Shown: positions 17,044-26,300 of the stretch, piece after piece
Layout: each line of letters opens with the position of its first letter
Numbering within the stretch: the first letter of the stretch is position 1
Source: CBDFJH01 sp965198095
Lineage (GTDB): Bacteria; Latescibacterota; UBA2968; GCA-2709665
Assembly: GCA_965198095.1 (NCBI GenBank)
Contig: OZ240239.1
Span: 3,844,001-3,908,000, forward strand
Length of the DNA: 64,000 nucleotides
Direction: 5' to 3'
The notes under the pieces: model-generated
The model's input: only the letters and a program-made list of their open reading frames with translations
Told to the model about the DNA's origin: nothing
The model's database searches: none
Made by a program: the position numbers and the translations under genes

Positions 17044-17709
17044 ATGCCATTCAAGATCGCTGATGATCCGGAGACTGATTACCGGGCGCTCGTCAGGAGG
17101 GCCTATGACCGGTGCGCGATGGACTATGCAGGGCAACGGTGCACTACGGCCGAGGCGGAGGAGCTCAACTTGATAACGGAGCGTCTGAAGCCTGGTTCAA
17201 AGATCCTCGACGTTGGCTGTGGTGCTGGTATCCCAATCGCACGACACCTTGCAGGTATGTTCAGCCTCACCGGGATCGACATATCCTCGAACATGATCGC
17301 TCTGGCCAGGAAGAACGTTCTGAAAGCTGGATTCGTCTCCGCCGACGTAATGGAGGTAGAGTTCCCCGCAGGTAGCTTCGATGCCATTGTCAGCTTCTAC
17401 GCCATCTTTCACATCCCAAGACAGGAGCATCTGGACCTCTTTCGCCGATTCGCCCGTTGGCTTCGGCCCGGTGGACTCCTTTTCGTCACGCTTGCCAGGA
17501 AGGACGACGGGCCTGGCTATACGGAAGATGACTTCCTCGGCGGGACCATGTACTGGAGCCATTTTGGTCCCTCGACCTACAAGAGGTTTCTTACTGAGAC
17601 GGGATTTCGGCTTGAGCAGGAAGGTGTCGTGGGCGGCGGATCGGGAGGTACCGATACACAGGAGGAGGAGCACCCATTTTTCTTTGCCGTCAGAAGCGAC
17701 CGGTTGTAG
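17044..17709 (+). CDS. class I SAM-dependent methyltransferase (cassette gene)
   Basis: This 221-residue protein has motif I ILDVGCGAGIPIARHLAG, motif II (GIDISSNMIALARK), then FDAIVSFYAIFHIPR and LRPGGLLFVTL, the standard class I order. The substrate is unknown; the overall type is that of small-molecule methyltransferases. It starts 46 bases after an attC-like site and is followed within 30 bases by a partial attC, so it is a cassette gene. Confidence 0.82.
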   Translation: MPFKIADDPETDYRALVRRAYDRCAMDYAGQRCTTAEAEELNLITERLKPGSKILDVGCGAGIPIARHLAGMFSLTGIDISSNMIALARKNVLKAGFVSADVMEVEFPAGSFDAIVSFYAIFHIPRQEHLDLFRRFARWLRPGGLLFVTLARKDDGPGYTEDDFLGGTMYWSHFGPSTYKRFLTETGFRLEQEGVVGGGSGGTDTQEEEHPFFFAVRSDRL

Positions 17710-17734
17710 TTGGGCCTTGCCAGGGCGGCCATTC

Positions 17735-17760
17735 GGCTAACACCGTGGCCGTTCTGACAG
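17735..17760 (+). repeat. left half of an attC-like site
   Basis: CGGCTAACACCG has the left-end (TAACACCG) sequence of other sites in the array, but no GTTA right half follows before the next gene starts at 17773. It looks like a deleted attC joining two methyltransferase cassettes. Confidence 0.4.
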
Positions 17761-17772
17761 AAGAGATTACGC

Positions 17773-18531
17773 ATGGAATCGCACATCGACGCAGACTATT
17801 TGGATGCTGAAAGATACGATCAGTACTACGGGATGTACGCTGAACCTCATGATTGGCTGATCGAGCGACTTCTGGAACGGAATTCTGTCATGGAATTAGC
17901 CTGTGGCACAGGCCGAATAGCGATTCCTCTCGCTCAGCGTGGGTTACTTGTGACCGGCATAGACTATTCCAAACCCATGTTGGATCTCGCCCGCAAGAAA
18001 GCGCGAGAGACCCGTGTGGAGATCGAGTTGGCGCTGTGCGACTTTCGCAATTTTGATCTTGGGAGGAAGTTCGGATCCATTCTTCTGCTTTCCAATGCGC
18101 TCTGGCACGTCCATAGACGTTCTGACTTCGAAGCGATGATACAATGCGTACAGCGCCATTTGGAGCCGGATGGTCTCTTTGTACTCGATGTTTTCGTACC
18201 CGGTTTGAACGTGCTCAATCGCGATCCGCGGCAACGGTATCCATTTGGTACCTACACGGACCGGGAAACAGGTGAACAGATTGAAGTGACCCAGACCTAT
18301 GTCCATGAACAGGACACTCAGATATCTAGAATCGTGCAATACAAAGGGATGACAGACGAAATAGTCGGCGGCCTCAATCTTCGCATGTATTTCCCACAGG
18401 AGCTAGACGCGCTCTTGGAATACAACGGAATGAGGATTGACGAGAAATACGGGGATTGGGACCAGGCACCCTTCGCTTCGAGCTCAAAGCACCAACTATA
18501 TCTTTGCTCTTCTCGTAACTCTGGCCGATAA
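17773..18531 (+). CDS. class I SAM-dependent methyltransferase (cassette gene)
   Basis: This 252-residue protein has VMELACGTGRIAIPLAQRG (motif I), GIDYSKPMLDLARKKA (motif II), FGSILLLSNALWHVHR (motif post-II) and LEPDGLFVLDVFVP (motif III). The C-terminal beta region (ETGEQIEVTQTYVH, RMYFPQELDALLEYNGM) is that of the Methyltransf_25 type with an inserted beta domain. The target is unknown. An attC-like site follows at 18579. Confidence 0.83.
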   Translation: MESHIDADYLDAERYDQYYGMYAEPHDWLIERLLERNSVMELACGTGRIAIPLAQRGLLVTGIDYSKPMLDLARKKARETRVEIELALCDFRNFDLGRKFGSILLLSNALWHVHRRSDFEAMIQCVQRHLEPDGLFVLDVFVPGLNVLNRDPRQRYPFGTYTDRETGEQIEVTQTYVHEQDTQISRIVQYKGMTDEIVGGLNLRMYFPQELDALLEYNGMRIDEKYGDWDQAPFASSSKHQLYLCSSRNSGR

Positions 18532-18578
18532 AGCCGTTCTGAGCATAGGGAACTAACATTGCGTACATGATCCACATC

Positions 18579-18658
18579 GGATAACATCCCGTAACTAGCT
18601 TCACTTCGTTTCTCCCAAATCGCTTTTGGCGATTTCAGTTACGGGAACCACGTTACAG
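18579..18658 (+). repeat. attC-like site 4
   Basis: GATAACATCCCGTAAC at the left pairs with GTTACGGG followed by ACCACGTTACAGG at the right. The central arm AAATCGCTTTTGGCGATTT is a perfect hairpin and differs from the CCTTGGCC type of the other sites, so this cassette probably came from a different integron. Confidence 0.7.
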
Positions 18659-18987
18659 GACAGCAGCAGGGGATCAGCCCCCTCTGCACGACATCAAGCA
18701 CAGGAAACATGTTGACAAGGACCCTCCGTAATGTAACTAAGTAACTACGAGGGTTGCTGTATGACCATACATTTTTCCTTAGCGGAGGTCGTGCCCATGA
18801 GGCCTGGACCATGAAGGTACGGCCTAACCTGGGTTGTAGCAGACGGTGTTGACGCTTGATCATGAGTGACGTGTGACTCGCCTAGGAGAAGTGGGTTCCG
18901 GGTTCAAAGGTGACTTCGCCCGCTGCTGAACCCTGCGTTAATCAGTGGGGATTTGATATTGGTAGAGGGATGAAGAAACCCACTTCA
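18659..18987. other. 330 bases without a gene, structured non-coding sequence
   Basis: No reading frame with family resemblance was found on either strand. A hairpin ACCCTCCGTAATGTA ... TAACTACGAGGGT (18719-18753) and short GC blocks suggest a structured RNA or a decayed intron. The position directly after an attC-like site is where group IIC-attC introns are known to insert, but no reverse transcriptase is present and I cannot confirm an intron. Confidence 0.3.
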
Positions 18988-19083
18988 TATATCATCACGG
19001 TTTGCGCAGCGCGACATACGTCGCTTGGGGTTTCGCCCAACCCTCCGCTTCGCTCCGGCTTCGCAAACCGGCAGGCGTTATAC
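18988..19083 (+). repeat. attC-like site 5
   Basis: CGGTTTGCGC (18999-19008) pairs with the GCAAACCG before GGCAGGCGTTATAC. The left end (ATCATCAC) has diverged from TAAC. It precedes the GNAT cassette. Confidence 0.6.
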
Positions 19084-19113
19084 GCCAGCGACATTGGGCT
19101 AGGTATTTGGCGG

Positions 19114-19587
19114 ATGCAATTACGGATTGAATTGATGGACCAGAGCAGTGCCGATGAAGTCGCCTCGTGGCACTACGACGGCGACTATACCTTCTATGAC
19201 TTCCCGTCTGACCAGGAAGACCTGAAGGAGTTGTTGGATCCCAACCTTCGCGCCGAAAAAATGTTTACAGCTCGGAATTCAACTGGTGAATTGGTCGGCT
19301 TCTTTTCCTTCAACGAGATTGAGCATGGTCTGGATTTTGGCCTCGGACTTCGTCCCGACCTGACAGGCCGTGGATTGGGCAAAGATTTTGTGAACATTGG
19401 TTTGGAATTCGCCAAGTCTCGGTTCTCGCCAGACGTCATCCAGCTTCGGGTGGCGGCCTTCAACAAGCGCGCAATCAAGGTGTATGAGCGAGTCGGGTTC
19501 ATTGAAGTCGAGCGTTTCCTTAACCGCACGAATGGAGGAGAGTTTGACTTTGTTCGCATGGAATTGGCAGCTGATTTGATTCCTTGA
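19114..19587 (+). CDS. GNAT-family N-acetyltransferase (cassette gene)
   Basis: From ATG 19114 (MQLRIELMDQSSADEV) the protein is 157 residues. The acetyl-CoA motif A is GLGLRPDLTGRGLGKDFVNI (R/Q-x-x-G-x-G form RGLGKDF), and the C-terminal motif B is VAAFNKRAIKVYERVGFIEV. The frame is open farther upstream but only into attC sequence. The acceptor substrate is unknown. It is bracketed by attC-like sites at 18988 and 19601. Confidence 0.8.
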   Translation: MQLRIELMDQSSADEVASWHYDGDYTFYDFPSDQEDLKELLDPNLRAEKMFTARNSTGELVGFFSFNEIEHGLDFGLGLRPDLTGRGLGKDFVNIGLEFAKSRFSPDVIQLRVAAFNKRAIKVYERVGFIEVERFLNRTNGGEFDFVRMELAADLIP

Positions 19588-19600
19588 GCGCGTTGCCGGT

Positions 19601-19692
19601 GTATAACAACACTGTGTTCTGCTGCACCGCCCCTCAAGGCGCCTTGGCCTTCGGCAACCGCTTCGCCGTTCGCAGACCGGCAGACGTTAGGT
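19601..19692 (+). repeat. attC-like site 6
   Basis: GTATAACAAC at the left and GGCAGACGTTAGGT at the right, with TCTGC pairing with GCAGA and a central GCCTTGGCCTTCGGCAACCG arm. This is one of the best-formed sites of the array. Confidence 0.8.
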
Positions 19693-19817
19693 TTTCTCTT
19701 TTCTGTCAAGCAGTTCTTGTGGATGGCTGATAGAACTTTGTGCCGTCGAAGTCCTGATCGTATGTGAGCATCCCGAAATCAAGATTGAGAGTTATAACCT
19801 TCAAAAAGGAGGATTTT

Positions 19818-20015
19818 ATGAGGTATAGAATCGCTCTTCACGAATCCGAAGAAGGCTATAGCGTTTCGGTGCCTGGGTTGCCAGGCTGTTGGTCGCAAGG
19901 CGCCACCGAAGATGAAGCGATTGCAAACATCGAGACGGCCATACGCGAGTATCTTGAGGTCGTTGACGATCTGTTGGATGACGTAGAAGTACGAGAGATC
20001 GAGTTAGCGGTATAG
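19818..20015 (+). CDS. hicB: HicB-family antitoxin
   Basis: This 65-residue protein starts at the ATG after AAAGGAGGA and reads MRYRIALHESEEGYSVSVPG, LPGCWSQGATEDEAIANIET, the degenerate RNase-H-like HicB fold that neutralises HicA. It lacks a long C-terminal DNA-binding domain. The stop is one base before hicA, so the two are coupled. It is carried in the attC array; toxin-antitoxin cassettes are known to stabilise integron arrays. Confidence 0.88.
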   Translation: MRYRIALHESEEGYSVSVPGLPGCWSQGATEDEAIANIETAIREYLEVVDDLLDDVEVREIELAV

Positions 20016-20016
20016 G

Positions 20017-20229
20017 ATGCCGAAAATACCAGGTGTCAACCATTTGAATGCAGTGCGAGCTTTGGAGAAAGCGGGGTTTCGCATTGCACGCCAAGGCAAG
20101 CATATCATGATGACGGATGGAGTACGTATTCTGACCGTTCCAGGAAACGACCCCGTGAATGCCTTTACAATGGGGGGAATTGTCAGGGATGCCGGATTAA
20201 CCACTGAAGAATTTCGCAAGCTTCTGTGA
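20017..20229 (+). CDS. hicA: HicA-family mRNA interferase toxin
   Basis: This 70-residue dsRBD-like protein reads GVNHLNAVRALEKAGFRIAR and QGKHIMMTDG, with the catalytic His in the KHIMM motif of HicA. It cleaves mRNA when not bound by HicB. The gene order here is hicB then hicA. The following 220 bases hold no other gene and only a weak attC-like right end (GGAACGTTATTC near 20375). Confidence 0.87.
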   Translation: MPKIPGVNHLNAVRALEKAGFRIARQGKHIMMTDGVRILTVPGNDPVNAFTMGGIVRDAGLTTEEFRKLL

Positions 20230-20449
20230 TGGGCTTTTTTCTATATCAACGATCGATCCGATGAAATGAGCTGTAAAGTCAAGCTGAGAAGACCATCCGA
20301 TGCGGTCGAGAGAAGGCAACACCTGGATAGAGTTGAAGACGTGCCAATTGAGTCCTGGCCAATGCAAGTGGCAGGAACGTTATTCATTCGAATGCGAAAA
20401 AACGCTTCGCTGAAGTACATAGCTGAGTCAAAATTTCTGGACTATAGAG

Positions 20450-20896
20450 ATGCAAGAAGAAACCACCTCCCAGTGTGCCCTGTGCGATCCTTCACTGGGT
20501 CCCGTTGTCTTCACGAGCGAATGCTGGAAGCTCGTTGTCAACGTGAACCAGAACCTCCTGGGAAAGTGCTTTCTCACCCTGAATCGGCACTCGGAGTCTG
20601 TATCTGATCTTTCCGAAGTTGAGTGGCTCGATTTGCATCGCCAATTGAAGATGACAACGCAAGCTCTTACAGGGGTTTTTGTGCCCGACCATTTCAACTA
20701 CGCCTTCCTTCAAAACCGGGACAGGCACGTTCATTTTCATGTCGTCCCTCGATTTGCAAGGCCTCGCGAATTTGCCGGCGAGCGATTTGAGGATCCGGAT
20801 TTTCCCAAGCACTACCGCGTCCCGTCCCGGAGAAAACTGGTTTCTGCCGACGTGTTGGCATCCATAGGCGATGAGATCCGAAGTGCCATGGAGTGA
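20450..20896 (+). CDS. HIT-family protein (cassette gene)
   Basis: This 148-residue protein has the histidine triad H93-V-H95-F-H97 in DRHVHFHVVPR, the HIT active site for nucleotide phosphoramidate or dinucleotide hydrolysis. CALCDP near the N-terminus matches the zinc-site start of many HIT proteins. Its physiological substrate cannot be read from the sequence. The ATG at 20450 has a poor ribosome-binding site. An attC-like site follows at 20969. Confidence 0.87.
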   Translation: MQEETTSQCALCDPSLGPVVFTSECWKLVVNVNQNLLGKCFLTLNRHSESVSDLSEVEWLDLHRQLKMTTQALTGVFVPDHFNYAFLQNRDRHVHFHVVPRFARPREFAGERFEDPDFPKHYRVPSRRKLVSADVLASIGDEIRSAME

Positions 20897-20968
20897 CGTC
20901 GTAGGAGCATAGGAATTGGATGCCGGCTGGAGACAGACTTGGACAGGGAGGCGAGCCGGTCACACATC

Positions 20969-21058
20969 GAATAACGGCACGGTGTTGCGCTACCGCGCCA
21001 ATGCGCCTTGGCCTTCAGCAACCCGCTTCGCGCGTTCGCAAACCGTGAGACGTTATGG
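20969..21058 (+). repeat. attC-like site 7
   Basis: ATAACGGCACGGTGTTGCG at the left pairs with CGCAAACCGTGAGACGTTAT at the right (CACGGT and TTGCG arms), with central GCCTTGGCCTTCAGCAACCC. Typical of the array. Confidence 0.82.
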
Positions 21059-21159
21059 GCCATGGCGTGAAAATTGGATCTGATTCACAAATACTGATTC
21101 CTGGTTCAGATAGGCCTCGTCTGGTGACAGCCTATCCAGCTTGATCAAGGAGGATTGAA

Positions 21160-21393
21160 ATGACTGAATTGGATCTGGTGGTTCTCAAAGAGTCGATTGT
21201 AGAGCACGGTCTGGCGGCCGGAGATGTGGGCACAGTGGTACATAGATATGCGGACGACGAGGCGTCGGAGGTAGAGTTCGCGGATACTCAGGGCACCACC
21301 ATTGCGGTTCTGACTCTGGAAGATTCGGAAGTACGCTCTCCCTTGGCGGGTGAGATCTTACATGTCAGGGACGTGTTACCCACCACCTCATGA
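21160..21393 (+). CDS. DUF4926 small protein (cassette gene)
   Basis: This 77-residue protein reads DLVVLKESIVEHGLAAGDVG and TVVHRYADDEASEVEFAD, then TIAVLTL, the DUF4926 pattern (a small beta-barrel of unknown function common in mobile and toxin-antitoxin contexts). The ATG has a strong AAGGAGG site. The short tail after residue 60 is not conserved. It is bracketed by attC-like sites. Confidence 0.78.
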   Translation: MTELDLVVLKESIVEHGLAAGDVGTVVHRYADDEASEVEFADTQGTTIAVLTLEDSEVRSPLAGEILHVRDVLPTTS

Positions 21394-21423
21394 ATTTTCG
21401 ATGAGGCTATTGCGTGCCACGGC

Positions 21424-21533
21424 CCATAACAGCTGCGACGTGGAGCTTGTCCTGAGCTTGCCGAAGGACGCCCTGGCCCTTACGGGCAACCCCTCGACAA
21501 GCTCAGGGTTCGCAATCCGGCGAGACGTTACCT
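21424..21533 (+). repeat. attC-like site 8 with an extra palindromic insert
   Basis: CCCATAACAGC at the left and GGCGAGACGTTACC at the right. The site is longer than its neighbours because GAGCTTGTCCTGAGCTTGCC on the left arm pairs with CTCGACAAGCTCAGG on the right arm, a widespread palindrome placed in the attC stem. Confidence 0.75.
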
Positions 21534-21547
21534 GAAATGGATGAAAA

Positions 21548-22075
21548 ATGCCGGTGGTTCGAGTTGTAGAAGACGACGACGTACCTCACCTGGTCGCGGC
21601 CTTTCCTGAGAAGCCCGGCACACCCGTCCATTACGTTATCAAGTATTTCGAATGGCAGAAATCCGGTGAGCTATCCTTCCTTGCTGCGTGGGAGGATTGC
21701 GTTCCGATCGGATACGTCCTCGTACGCTGGCCGGGTGGGCACTGCGACCGGACAGACCAGGCGGAAGCGCTTGACTGTGCGGAGATTGGCGACCTCACTG
21801 TTTCGGAGGACGCTCGTGGACAGGGGTTTGGCAGATTGCTGATGGAGTCGGCCGAAGACCTTGTTCGAAACAGGGGGGTGAAACGCGTCGGTCTTGAGGT
21901 CACGGCACGCAACCCAAGCCAGGATGTGGCACGTGAGCTATATAGGAGACTGGGTTACAAAGATGCCGGTTTCGGAGCGTTTCTTTCGGGTTACACGTAC
22001 TATGATGCAGAGGGCCGGCCTCAACGCGACGAGGAACTTTACGTTTACTTGACCAAAGACACTGCAGATGGATAG
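21548..22075 (+). CDS. GNAT-family N-acetyltransferase (cassette gene)
   Basis: This 175-residue protein has motif A IGDLTVSEDARGQGFGRLLM (R-G-Q-G-F-G pyrophosphate loop) and motif B ARELYRRLGYKDAGFG. The first part (VVRVVEDDDVPHLVAAFPE) is the normal GNAT start. The acceptor is unknown. It starts 15 bases after one attC-like site and ends 22 bases before the next, a tight cassette. Confidence 0.85.
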   Translation: MPVVRVVEDDDVPHLVAAFPEKPGTPVHYVIKYFEWQKSGELSFLAAWEDCVPIGYVLVRWPGGHCDRTDQAEALDCAEIGDLTVSEDARGQGFGRLLMESAEDLVRNRGVKRVGLEVTARNPSQDVARELYRRLGYKDAGFGAFLSGYTYYDAEGRPQRDEELYVYLTKDTADG

Positions 22076-22096
22076 TTCGGACCCGTGTTCCACGTC

Positions 22097-22182
22097 AGGT
22101 AACAACACGGTGTTGCGCTGCGCCGGCGGCGGCTTGGCCGTCGGCAACCGCTTCTCGGTTCGCAGACCGGCAGACGTTACGC
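22097..22182 (+). repeat. attC-like site 9
   Basis: GGTAACAACACGGTGTTGCG at the left; CGCAGACCGGCAGACGTTAC at the right, with central GGCTTGGCCGTCGGCAACCG. It is the last site of array A. Confidence 0.82.
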
Positions 22183-22211
22183 GAAAACGCTCGAAAGTCA
22201 GAGGTCTGATA

Positions 22212-22730
22212 ATGCCGATGACCGTCGACGACGTTCACTGGTTTCTCGATCTTTTCGACGAACTCGGAGTTAACGTCTGGATTGATGGTGGATGGGGGGT
22301 TGATGCCCTGCTGGGCGAACGCACTCGCCGCCACCAAGATCTGGACATCATTGTTTCGTGGTCGGATTCACGAACGCTGACGGAGGCCCTCTTTGAGCGT
22401 GGCTTCGTTGACGTCCATACGGATGACCGCAAGGATCGCAACTTCGTGATGGCGCATCGATCCCACGGAACGATCGACTTTCATGTCATCGATCTTGTCC
22501 AGGGAGGAGGAGGCGTTTACGGTCCCGGAGAGATCGATTGGGTCATCTCTGAATCGGAGTTGAATGCCGAGGGGTCCATCGGAGGGCGGAACGTGCGGTG
22601 CCTGTCGGCCGATTATCAAGTGCGCTCACACTCCGGATACACATTGAAGGACACAGACTTCGCCGACATGAGCGCATTGCGCCGGCGATTCGGGGTTGAG
22701 CTACTCGATGTGCAGATTAAAGGCGGCTGA
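22212..22730 (+). CDS. antibiotic nucleotidyltransferase-like protein (LnuA / ANT(2'') type, cassette gene)
   Basis: From ATG 22212 the protein is 172 residues. The nucleotidyltransferase core reads VNVWIDGGWGVDALLG and then RTRRHQDLDIIV, with GG and the DxD metal-binding aspartates, followed by DFHVIDL. The end (VRSHSGYTLKDTDFADMSAL) matches the LnuA lincosamide transferase pattern (FHSGYDLTETD.FD). The family adds AMP to lincosamides or aminoglycosides, but many environmental members have no proven resistance role. It is the last cassette gene of array A. Confidence 0.75.
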   Translation: MPMTVDDVHWFLDLFDELGVNVWIDGGWGVDALLGERTRRHQDLDIIVSWSDSRTLTEALFERGFVDVHTDDRKDRNFVMAHRSHGTIDFHVIDLVQGGGGVYGPGEIDWVISESELNAEGSIGGRNVRCLSADYQVRSHSGYTLKDTDFADMSALRRRFGVELLDVQIKGG

Positions 22731-23331
22731 GTCAGTGATTTCCTGAGAAACGCCGGCAGATTGGCTTCGGTTGCTTTCATCGATCGGCTCCCTCAGTACG
22801 GAGAAGCTCTTCCAACAACCCCTCCGTCTCCAGCGCCGGCGGCGCAGACCGTCGTCTATCCTCCCTCCTTCTCCCGCGACCGTAGCGCCCTGTTCGGCGA
22901 TGTAATCGGATGAGGAATGGGACCGGGTTCGAAAGCAATTCGATCCGGTGGAAAACGAATACAGAGAACCCAAATCCCGTCCGCAACCACCCGTAGGGGC
23001 GGTTCGCGAACCGCCCCTACAACAACAATGAACACCCACGACCATCATTACCGGGGCCGACATCGAGGAGGCCACCGGTAACCGTAAGGGTGGCCCGAGA
23101 ACCACCCCTGCCAGGGGTGACGTGTGCCATCCCAAAAGAGCTTACCATTGAAACACCGCTACAACCCGGACCGCCATCACCGCAGGTCCATCCGCCTGAG
23201 GGGGTGCGATTGTGAACCCTCTTGATGACCTGCGGCGCGGTCTCGGAGCCGCTTGCCGCATCCCGTAGGATAGCCCTCCGGCGCCGGGGAAGCGATCGAC
23301 CGCGACCGGGTGGGTCGATGACACCCGTCTC
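22731..23331. other. 600 bases without a gene between cassette array A and the R-M locus
   Basis: No gene was recognised. A perfect 28-base palindrome (22993-23020, half-site GTAGGGGCGGTTCG) is a repeat type seen dispersed in many genomes. No terminal attC was found after 22730, so the right border of array A has been lost or replaced here. Confidence 0.6.
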
Positions 23332-26300
23332 TCAGCCCACCCTGCTTTCTGATGCCCCGGCGGTAGCGGCCGATCTGCTGTAGGTGGCGGCGAAGACCAT
23401 CTCGGAGAGCCACCGGCGGAACGATGCGTTGTCGCTGAACTGCTTGAACAGCTCGGTGTGGTCTGCCAGCAGCTCGGTCATGGCGCGTTCCAGGGCCTTG
23501 TCGTGCTCGATCCGGGCGTTCTGCCGGTCGGAGTTGGCCATCGCGTTCCGGTACGCCCTGTCTCCGGCGACCTTGGCGGGCAGCTCTTCGGCAATCACCT
23601 CCTCGATCTTGTCCTGGTCCTTCCACTCGATGCTGCCGAACCGGTCGTTGAAGTCCCTGATGATGTTGGAGAGCCGGTCCATCTCCGGTTCCGGCTTCTG
23701 CCCTCCGCCGTCGGTGGACACCGGGTCGATCTCCGCGTCCTCGTCCGGAAGCTGGATGTCCCGCACCGCCTGCTTCTCCACCCGGTAGCTGTCCATGTCG
23801 ATGGCTTCGAGAATCCCCTTCGACAGGTCGTCCTCGACGGGGGCGGGCAGCTTGGGAACGAGGAACGTCAGGAAGATGGAAAGCTTCTCCCACTCGGCGT
23901 AGGCGTAGGGCAGGACGGCGGCCAGGAACCCGTAGGCCCGGAGGAACGCCTTCGCGCTGCTTTTGAAGTCCACCTGGCCGTCCTCGTCCAACTGCTCCCG
24001 GTAGAGCGAGACGCAGGCGTCCAGGATGGGGTCGAGTTGGTCTCGGCCGGCTCCCGAGAGGTAGCGCTCCACCAAGTCGTCCACCTGCGCCGGGCCGTAG
24101 ACCTGACAGCCGTCGAGCGCCGCCTTGAGGTCGTGCAGCCGGTCGGGGTCGGTCTCCTCCGCGAGGATCGTGGTCCGGTAGTAGTCGGCGAAGGCGTCCC
24201 GGATCGTGTCGGCGTCGTTGTTGAAGTCCAGCACGAAGGCGTCGTGCTTCCTGGGGTGCGCCCGGTTGAGGCGCGACAGCGTCTGCACCGCCTTGACGCC
24301 GGACAGAATCTTGTCCACGTACATCGTGTGCAGCAGCGGCTCGTCGTAGCCGGTCTGGAACTTCTCCGCGCATATCAGGAAGCGGTAGGGGTCTTCCCGG
24401 ATCCTGTCGGCAATCAGGTTCGACGAGAAGCCGTTGAGGGAGGCCTCCGTGACCTTCGCGCCGTCGTAGTCGTGCTCTCCGGAGAAGGCGGCAATGACCC
24501 GGTAGGGGCTCTTGCGCTCCGCCAGGTAGTTCCGGATGGCGTAGTAGTAGCTGACGGCCCGCCGGATGCTGCTCGTGACCACCATGGCCCGCGCCTGCCC
24601 GCCGATCTTCCTCAGGCCGGCCACCTGCTCGTGGAAGTGGTCCACCATGATCTCCGCCTTCAGGTGGATGGCGTGCTCGTGGTCCTCCACGTAGCGGCGC
24701 AGCTTCTTCCCGGACCGCCTGGTGTCGAACTCCGGGTCTCCCTCCACCGTCTTGACCAGCCGGTAGTAGCTGTTCACCGGGGTGTAGTGCTCCAGCACGT
24801 CGATGATGAACCCCTCCTGGATGGCCTGCTTCATGGTGTAGGCGTGGAAGGGAAGATGCCTGGTGTTCCCGCCATCGGGCGACGGCGCGCCGAAGATCTC
24901 CAGGGTCTTGTTCTTGGGGGTGGCGGTGAAGGCGAAGTAGCTGGCGTTGGCCAGGAGCCTCTTGCTCTCCATCAGCCGGTTGATCTTGTCCTCGGAGGTC
25001 TCGTCCTCCTCTTCGACGCCGGCTTCGCCCAGCGCCATGGACACGGACGCCGACGTCCGCCCGCCCTGGCTCGAATGGGCCTCGTCGATGATGATGGCGA
25101 ACTTGCGCCCGCGGTGCTCGTCGCCGATGGCGTCCAGGATGAACGGGAACTTCTGGACGGTGGTGATGACGATCCGCTTGCCCTCCTGGAGCAGGGTGCG
25201 GAGGTGGCCGGAGCTCTCGGCGTGGCCCACCACGGCGCCGACCTGGGCGAACTGCCTGATGGTGTCCCGGATCTGCCTGTCCAGCACCCTCCGGTCCGTG
25301 ACGACGATCACCGAATCGAGGAGCGCGCCGCCGTCCCGCTCCAGCCCGATCAGCTGGTGGGCCAGCCACGCGATGGAGTTGGACTTGCCGCTGCCCGCCG
25401 AGTGCTGAATCAGGTACCTGGGGCCGACGCCCCTGGCGGACGCGTCGGCCAACAGCCTGCGCACCACGTCCAGCTGGTGGTAGCGGGGCCAGATCTGTTC
25501 CCGCCTCCTGCGTCCCGTCCTCTCGTCCCGAGACGCCACGATCTGGGCGTAGCTCTCGATGATGTTCGTGAGGCTGTCCCGGGTGAGGACCTGCCTCCAC
25601 AGGTAGTCGGTCTTGAGGCCGTTGGGGTTCGGAGGATTGCCCGCGCCGTCGTTCCACCCCCGGTTGAAGGGCAGGAACCACGACGCCTTGCCCTTCAGAT
25701 GGGTGCAGAACCGCACCTCGTGGTCGTCCACGGCGAAGTGGACCAGGCAGCGGCCAAGCTCGAAGAGCTTCTCGCCGGGGTGCCGGTCGCTCTTGTACTG
25801 CTCGACGGCGTCATCCACCGTCTGCTTCGTCAGGCTGTTCTTCAGTTCGAAGGTGGCAACGGGCAGGCCGTTGACGAACAGGCACAGGTCCAGGGCAAGC
25901 CGGGTCCGGTCCAGGCTGTATTGGAGCTGCCGGGTGACGCTGAAGCGGTTCAGCCCGTAGAGGGTTTTGGCCCTCTCGTTCCCCGGCGACGGCGTGCCGT
26001 AGAGCAGGTCGATCTGGCGCGGCCCGTGCTTGACGCCCTTGCGCAGCACGTCTATGGTCCCGCGCTTGGTGATCTCTCCTTGCAGGCGGGCCAGGAACCT
26101 GCGCCTGCCTGCCGCGGCTGCGGCGCAGGCAGGCCGCGTCGGGCCGTCCCGGCCGAGGTCCAGCGATTCGGCAGTGCGGGGCTGGGTGGCGTGGAGGAAG
26201 GCGGAGAGCTTTGCCAGGTCCACGCAGTGCTCCCGGTCGTAGTCCCGGGAGTCTCCGCAGATCCAGCCGGCGCTGTAGTTGGACGGCCGCTCACGCACCA

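Noticed and set aside
16757..17063. Several short frames between 16.75 and 17.06 kb
   Set aside because: They overlap the attC-like site, lack ribosome-binding sites and resemble no family.
20266..20607. A 113-codon frame between hicA and the HIT gene
   Set aside because: It overlaps the HIT gene out of frame and has no family resemblance or start signal.
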